Shown here in pieces: positions 5,068-7,565 of a stretch of 7,565 nucleotides of DNA. The translations under genes were made by a program, and so were the position numbers. The first letter of the stretch is position 1. Each line of letters opens with the position of its first letter. The DNA lies in assembly GCA_017620315.1 (NCBI GenBank), contig JAFZQQ010000063.1:1-7565 (forward strand), read 5' to 3'. Below the pieces are notes generated by a model. It had not been told where the DNA came from and ran no database searches. It saw only the letters and a program-made list of their open reading frames with translations. This DNA comes from Oscillospiraceae bacterium (lineage in GTDB: Bacteria; Bacillota; Clostridia; Oscillospirales; Oscillospiraceae).

Positions 5068-5241
5068 TATCCATCCGAGCAGCTGTACCGGGAAATGACC
5101 TTCCTTGCGTACTATCTGCACTGGTCGAGGGACGAGGTCATGAGACTGCCTCACCGTGAGCGCCGCCGTTGGTGCATGGAGGTTTCCGGCGTCAACAAAA
5201 AGCTCAACGGCGACAAAAACAAGACCTATGAGTTCCGCTGA
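5047..5241 (+). CDS. DUF6760-like small protein, probably made as a -1 frameshift extension
   Basis: The frame is open from before the slippery site to TGA 5239-5241 and encodes YPSEQLYREMTFLAYYLHWSR, continuing through DEVMRLPHRERRRW. This matches the short DUF6760-type proteins of eCIS loci: a Tyr-rich helix, HW, then ERRRW. The conserved part begins right after the slippery heptamer. The only upstream ATG (5002) lies 61 nt inside the assembly gene, lacks any Shine-Dalgarno, and would add a Cys/Arg-rich tail-frame peptide that looks non-coding. The next ATG (5095) would cut the conserved helix. I therefore give the segment from the slip site (5047) as the extension of the 4697 product. Stand-alone translation from 5002, or from a non-ATG codon near 5047-5065, cannot be excluded. 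No function is known to me beyond association with tail assembly. Confidence 0.8.
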   Translation: MDPGISLYPSEQLYREMTFLAYYLHWSRDEVMRLPHRERRRWCMEVSGVNKKLNGDKNKTYEFR

Positions 5242-5261
5242 GACGTTTGGAGGATGGGCCT

Positions 5262-5783
5262 GTGCCTGACAGTAGATTGGTTTACAGCGAGCCTTTTCGC
5301 TCGTTTCGATTTCTGGTCGAGATGGAGGTCTCGGGCAAGAGCACGGCGGTCGCCGGCTTTTCACAGTTCTCCGGAGTCTCGATGCAGACTGACGTTATCC
5401 GTGCCCGCTCCAACAAGGACGAGCGCGGCGTGATGCAGACGATACCCGTGTTCACCGGCTTTGGGCCGGTGACGCTCAGCAAGGGAGTCGTCGGGGACAA
5501 TGACTTTATCGACTGGCTGTTCTCGGCCTCGGCGGGGCTTGAGGCCTGCGCGAAGAGCGACAATCTGTACCGCACGCTTATTGTCGTCGCGCTCGACGAC
5601 AACGGCAAGCGCGGCGTGGAGTGGACGCTCAAGGACGCGCTTCCGATCAGCTATGAGCTTGCGCCGATGAACGGAACGTCGAGCGAGGTGCTTTCCGAAA
5701 CGCTGACCTTCGCGATTTCCGGGGTCTCCCGCAGGACGAACACGCCCGCGCCGAAGCTCACGCCGCCGATAAAGATGCCGTAG
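5262..5783 (+). CDS. Second tube-type protein, gp19 family
   Basis: This 173-aa paralogue of the main tube shares the same elements: SFRFLVEMEVSG, then FSQFSGVSMQTDVIRAR, the PVFTGFGPVTLSKGVVGDNDFIDWL hairpin (about 63-87), and SSEVLSETLTFAISGVSR near the C-terminus. In eCIS particles the extra gp19 proteins form the first ring or rings joining tube to baseplate or spike, and that role is inferred here. I chose GTG 5262 because GGAGG at 5249-5253 lies 8 nt before it. The in-frame TTG at 5247, which would add 5 residues, overlaps that site and has none of its own. The gene starts 20 nt after the DUF6760-like ORF and ends 13 nt before the third paralogue, so the set is one operon. Confidence 0.92.
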   Translation: MPDSRLVYSEPFRSFRFLVEMEVSGKSTAVAGFSQFSGVSMQTDVIRARSNKDERGVMQTIPVFTGFGPVTLSKGVVGDNDFIDWLFSASAGLEACAKSDNLYRTLIVVALDDNGKRGVEWTLKDALPISYELAPMNGTSSEVLSETLTFAISGVSRRTNTPAPKLTPPIKMP

Positions 5784-5796
5784 GAGGGCCGATGTC

Positions 5797-6216
5797 ATGA
5801 GTATGCAGTCCGGCGCATATTTTAAAGTGCTGTTGGCTGGCGTCGGCGTGATAGTCAAGGGTGATTTCACCTCGGTCTCCGGCCTTGGCATGGAGGTCGA
5901 GTACGAGGTCTTCAACGAGGGCGGCAGAAACTATCCGCGCTTTTTTATGAAGGACACGAAGCCGCAGACGCTGGTGCTTGAGCAGGGCGTCATGACAGAC
6001 GCCGACTCCGTCGCGGTGCTGATGGACATGGTCAACAAGGGCCAGTGCGTCCCGCTGGCAGGAGTCATAACCATGACAGACCGCTATGGCAAGGATCAGC
6101 GCACCTGGGTGATTGAGGGCGCGCATCTGCAGAAATACGTCGGCCCAAAGCTGGACGCCAATTCGTCCGCGCTCGCGGTCAGCCGTATGGAGTTTATTTA
6201 TAACGGCGCGCTATAG
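5797..6216 (+). CDS. Third tube-type protein, gp19 family (Afp5-like)
   Basis: At 139 aa this is the shortest and most diverged gp19-type protein of the three. It keeps SVSGLGMEVEYEVFNEGG, the PRFFMKDTKPQTLVLEQGVMTD hairpin, and the final ALAVSRMEFIYNGAL strand ending almost at the C-terminus. The compact form without a C-terminal tail is like the Afp5/Pvc5 tube-initiator proteins that connect tube to spike. The start is ATG 5797, with GGAGG at 5783-5787 overlapping the preceding stop (TAG 5781-5783). A nearer ATG (5792) leads only to Met-Ser-stop. The next gene begins 11 nt downstream. Confidence 0.92.
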   Translation: MSMQSGAYFKVLLAGVGVIVKGDFTSVSGLGMEVEYEVFNEGGRNYPRFFMKDTKPQTLVLEQGVMTDADSVAVLMDMVNKGQCVPLAGVITMTDRYGKDQRTWVIEGAHLQKYVGPKLDANSSALAVSRMEFIYNGAL

Positions 6217-6227
6217 GGTGAGGACAC

Positions 6228-7565
6228 ATGGATTCTATCTCGGTCATAAAACCTGATATGGCTGTGCTGGGACTGAATACCTTGGGGTTGTCACCCTTTG
6301 GAGTTTTGTCCCAGCTTTTTACGATGGAGCTGAGCTCCCGCGCAGGGCTGGACGTCACGCCAATGCTTCCGCTCGACCTTGCCCTGCTCTCCGAGGACGG
6401 AGGGGACGAGGAACAGACACAGCAAAGCCGGAGGCTTGACCTCTCGCTTGAGCTGATCATACGCAGACTCAACGAAACGCTCGTCCGCAGCGAAAACGCC
6501 GCCGGAGCGAAAACCGGGTCCGAGAGCGGCGCGGCTGCAAAAGAGATGTCCGCAAAGACCAAACAGGAGCTTGAGCACATCATCCTCCGCGAGCTTCGCA
6601 TCCGCGAGGGGCGCAGGCTTACGGAGACGCGCCGCGATATCCGCACTGTGGAGCTTGTCGCGCCGACGCAGAGCACGGCCCAACCGTCTGTTCAAAGTCT
6701 GCCGCAGACCTACAGCGCCCTTGCGATACAAAGGCGCGGCACAAGCCTGCGCGGCTATGGGCAGAACAAAACCGAAAAAGACGCGGCTTCCGTTTTCGGC
6801 ACGGACAGCCGGCCTGCGGGGAACGCGGCGGACGTACGAGCCGCGTATGCTGCGGAGCACGGCGCCATGGCGCTGAAAGCGGACGGAATTCGCGCGGGCA
6901 GACTGAAAGACCCAACGCAGTCTTCGGTCCCCGCGACCGGCGGCTGGGACGTGACTTGGCGTGAGGAGCATCCCGGCTTCGCGGGAAAACCGCCGCTGAG
7001 AGAGACGGAGGTCAAGCCGGAGAGGAGCATCCTCCTTCCGGACGTTCTTCGCGAGCGCCGCGCCGAGGCGCTGAGAAGGCATGAAGCTTCCACGGAGGAA
7101 CGCGGCGCGGAGCTTGAATATATTCAAAATGCCGCGGAGACGGCGGCGGACAAGGACATCGGCGGATACAACAGAGCAAGCGGAACGGCGGGAAGCGTTC
7201 CCGTGATTGCCGAAGCAGGCCCTGGCGCACAGGCTGTGCCGGAGACTGAGCGGCGGTCTGCGGGAATGCTCCCTGAGACTGTGCCTGCGCGCGCTGCGGC
7301 GTCGCCGGGCAAGGCGGAAAAGAGCACACCGCGCGCAGCGTCGTATGCCGAAACGGCGGATACCGTAAATCCCGCAGAGCAAAGCGGGGGATACGAGCGG
7401 CGGGAATATGAACGGCGAAAAGACGAACGCGCTCTGCTCTTTACGGACGGCGGGGCCGTTCCCGAACGGAAAGCGCCGGCAGACGACGGCACGGGGGAAG
7501 GAGCTGCGCCGCGCGCCGTTCCCGTAAGCGCGGACGAGACGGCCGCGGAGACAGCATATCTTGAG
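6228..7565 (+). CDS. Large disordered protein of unknown function, 3' end outside window
   Basis: ATG 6228, with GGGTGAGG (6216-6223) 4 nt upstream, opens 446 codons with no stop up to the window edge. Residues 1-60 are moderately hydrophobic (VLGLNTLGLSPFGVLSQLF) and may fold or dock. Residues about 65-135 look helical and charged (LDLSLELIIRRLNETL, then ELEHIILRELRIREGRR), possibly a coiled coil. From about 140 on the chain is rich in Ala, Glu, Arg, Pro and Gly with recurring 'ERR', 'AAETA' and 'VP' motifs, no obvious globular domain, and no cysteine that I can see. I do not recognise a family. The position after the tube paralogues is where LysM/gp53-like and spike genes usually begin in eCIS clusters, so a long linker, scaffold, tape-measure-like or baseplate accessory protein is possible. 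Confidence 0.85.
   Translation, partial: MDSISVIKPDMAVLGLNTLGLSPFGVLSQLFTMELSSRAGLDVTPMLPLDLALLSEDGGDEEQTQQSRRLDLSLELIIRRLNETLVRSENAAGAKTGSESGAAAKEMSAKTKQELEHIILRELRIREGRRLTETRRDIRTVELVAPTQSTAQPSVQSLPQTYSALAIQRRGTSLRGYGQNKTEKDAASVFGTDSRPAGNAADVRAAYAAEHGAMALKADGIRAGRLKDPTQSSVPATGGWDVTWREEHPGFAGKPPLRETEVKPERSILLPDVLRERRAEALRRHEASTEERGAELEYIQNAAETAADKDIGGYNRASGTAGSVPVIAEAGPGAQAVPETERRSAGMLPETVPARAAASPGKAEKSTPRAASYAETADTVNPAEQSGGYERREYERRKDERALLFTDGGAVPERKAPADDGTGEGAAPRAVPVSADETAAETAYLE

Noticed and set aside
5247..5261. TTG 5247 as start of the second tube gene
   Set aside because: It overlaps the GGAGG site that serves GTG 5262 at ideal spacing and has no ribosome site of its own.
6216..6300. 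Possible pairing of GGGTGA (ribosome site of the 6228 gene) with TCACCC near 6290
   Set aside because: Only 6 bp across about 70 nt; not convincing as a regulatory switch.
6291..7382. Long minus-strand frame opposite the disordered protein
   Set aside because: Arg/Ala-rich antisense shadow of a GC-rich coding region. The plus-strand frame has a ribosome site, operon spacing and is open to the edge.

Overview
The window is a GC-rich stretch (roughly 60% G+C by eye) that encodes the front end of a contractile tail-like particle. The best fit is an extracellular contractile injection system (eCIS, phage-tail-like injectisome) in a bacterial chromosome. The evidence is one phage-type tail sheath, three paralogous gp19-type tube proteins, a phage-type tail assembly protein and a DUF6760-like small protein in the usual eCIS order. 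No capsid, terminase, portal or lysis gene is visible. Strong GGAGG-type ribosome sites, GTG/TTG starts and an AT-rich divergent promoter region suggest a high-GC member of the Firmicutes, perhaps Clostridia. That taxonomic guess is an inference.

Layout. Positions 1-95 hold the 5' end of a gene on the minus strand that runs off the window. Positions 96-327 are an AT-rich divergent intergenic region with an extended -10 box on the minus strand and overlapping -10-like boxes on the plus strand. A 10-codon mini-ORF with a good Shine-Dalgarno (SD) site ends in TAATG, coupling it to the next gene. From 328 onwards every gene is on the plus strand. First come three accessory genes (328-2147): a 368-aa protein of unknown function, an overlapping 127-aa protein with a VGN/LL motif reminiscent of eCIS cargo proteins, and a 136-aa YbjN/secretion-chaperone-like protein. 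A 148-bp gap follows, carrying a perfect 9-bp inverted repeat and a canonical SD site that lies too far from the sheath start unless an intervening hairpin folds. Then come sheath (2296-4071), main tube (4111-4593), a 14-bp GC hairpin, tail assembly protein (4697-5062), DUF6760-like ORF (to 5241), second tube paralogue (5262-5783), third tube paralogue (5797-6216) and the first 446 codons of a disordered protein that continues past the right edge.

How they work together. The sheath contracts around the tube formed by the first gp19 protein. The second and third tube paralogues probably form the tube-baseplate junction. The assembly protein and its -1 frame extension sit where long-tailed phages encode their tail assembly chaperones. 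The three upstream genes look more like a cargo/chaperone module than structural parts.

The most interesting signal is a canonical -1 frameshift site in the tail assembly gene. It consists of T TTT TTA in the zero frame at 5041-5047, a perfect 5-bp hairpin 6 nt downstream whose loop contains the zero-frame stop, and a GAGG 10 nt upstream. The -1 frame leads directly into the DUF6760-like ORF, which has no good start of its own. This reproduces the gpG/gpGT (lambda) and E/E' (P2) arrangement and would give a 181-aa fusion. The second notable signal is the apparent hairpin-bridged ribosome site of the sheath gene.
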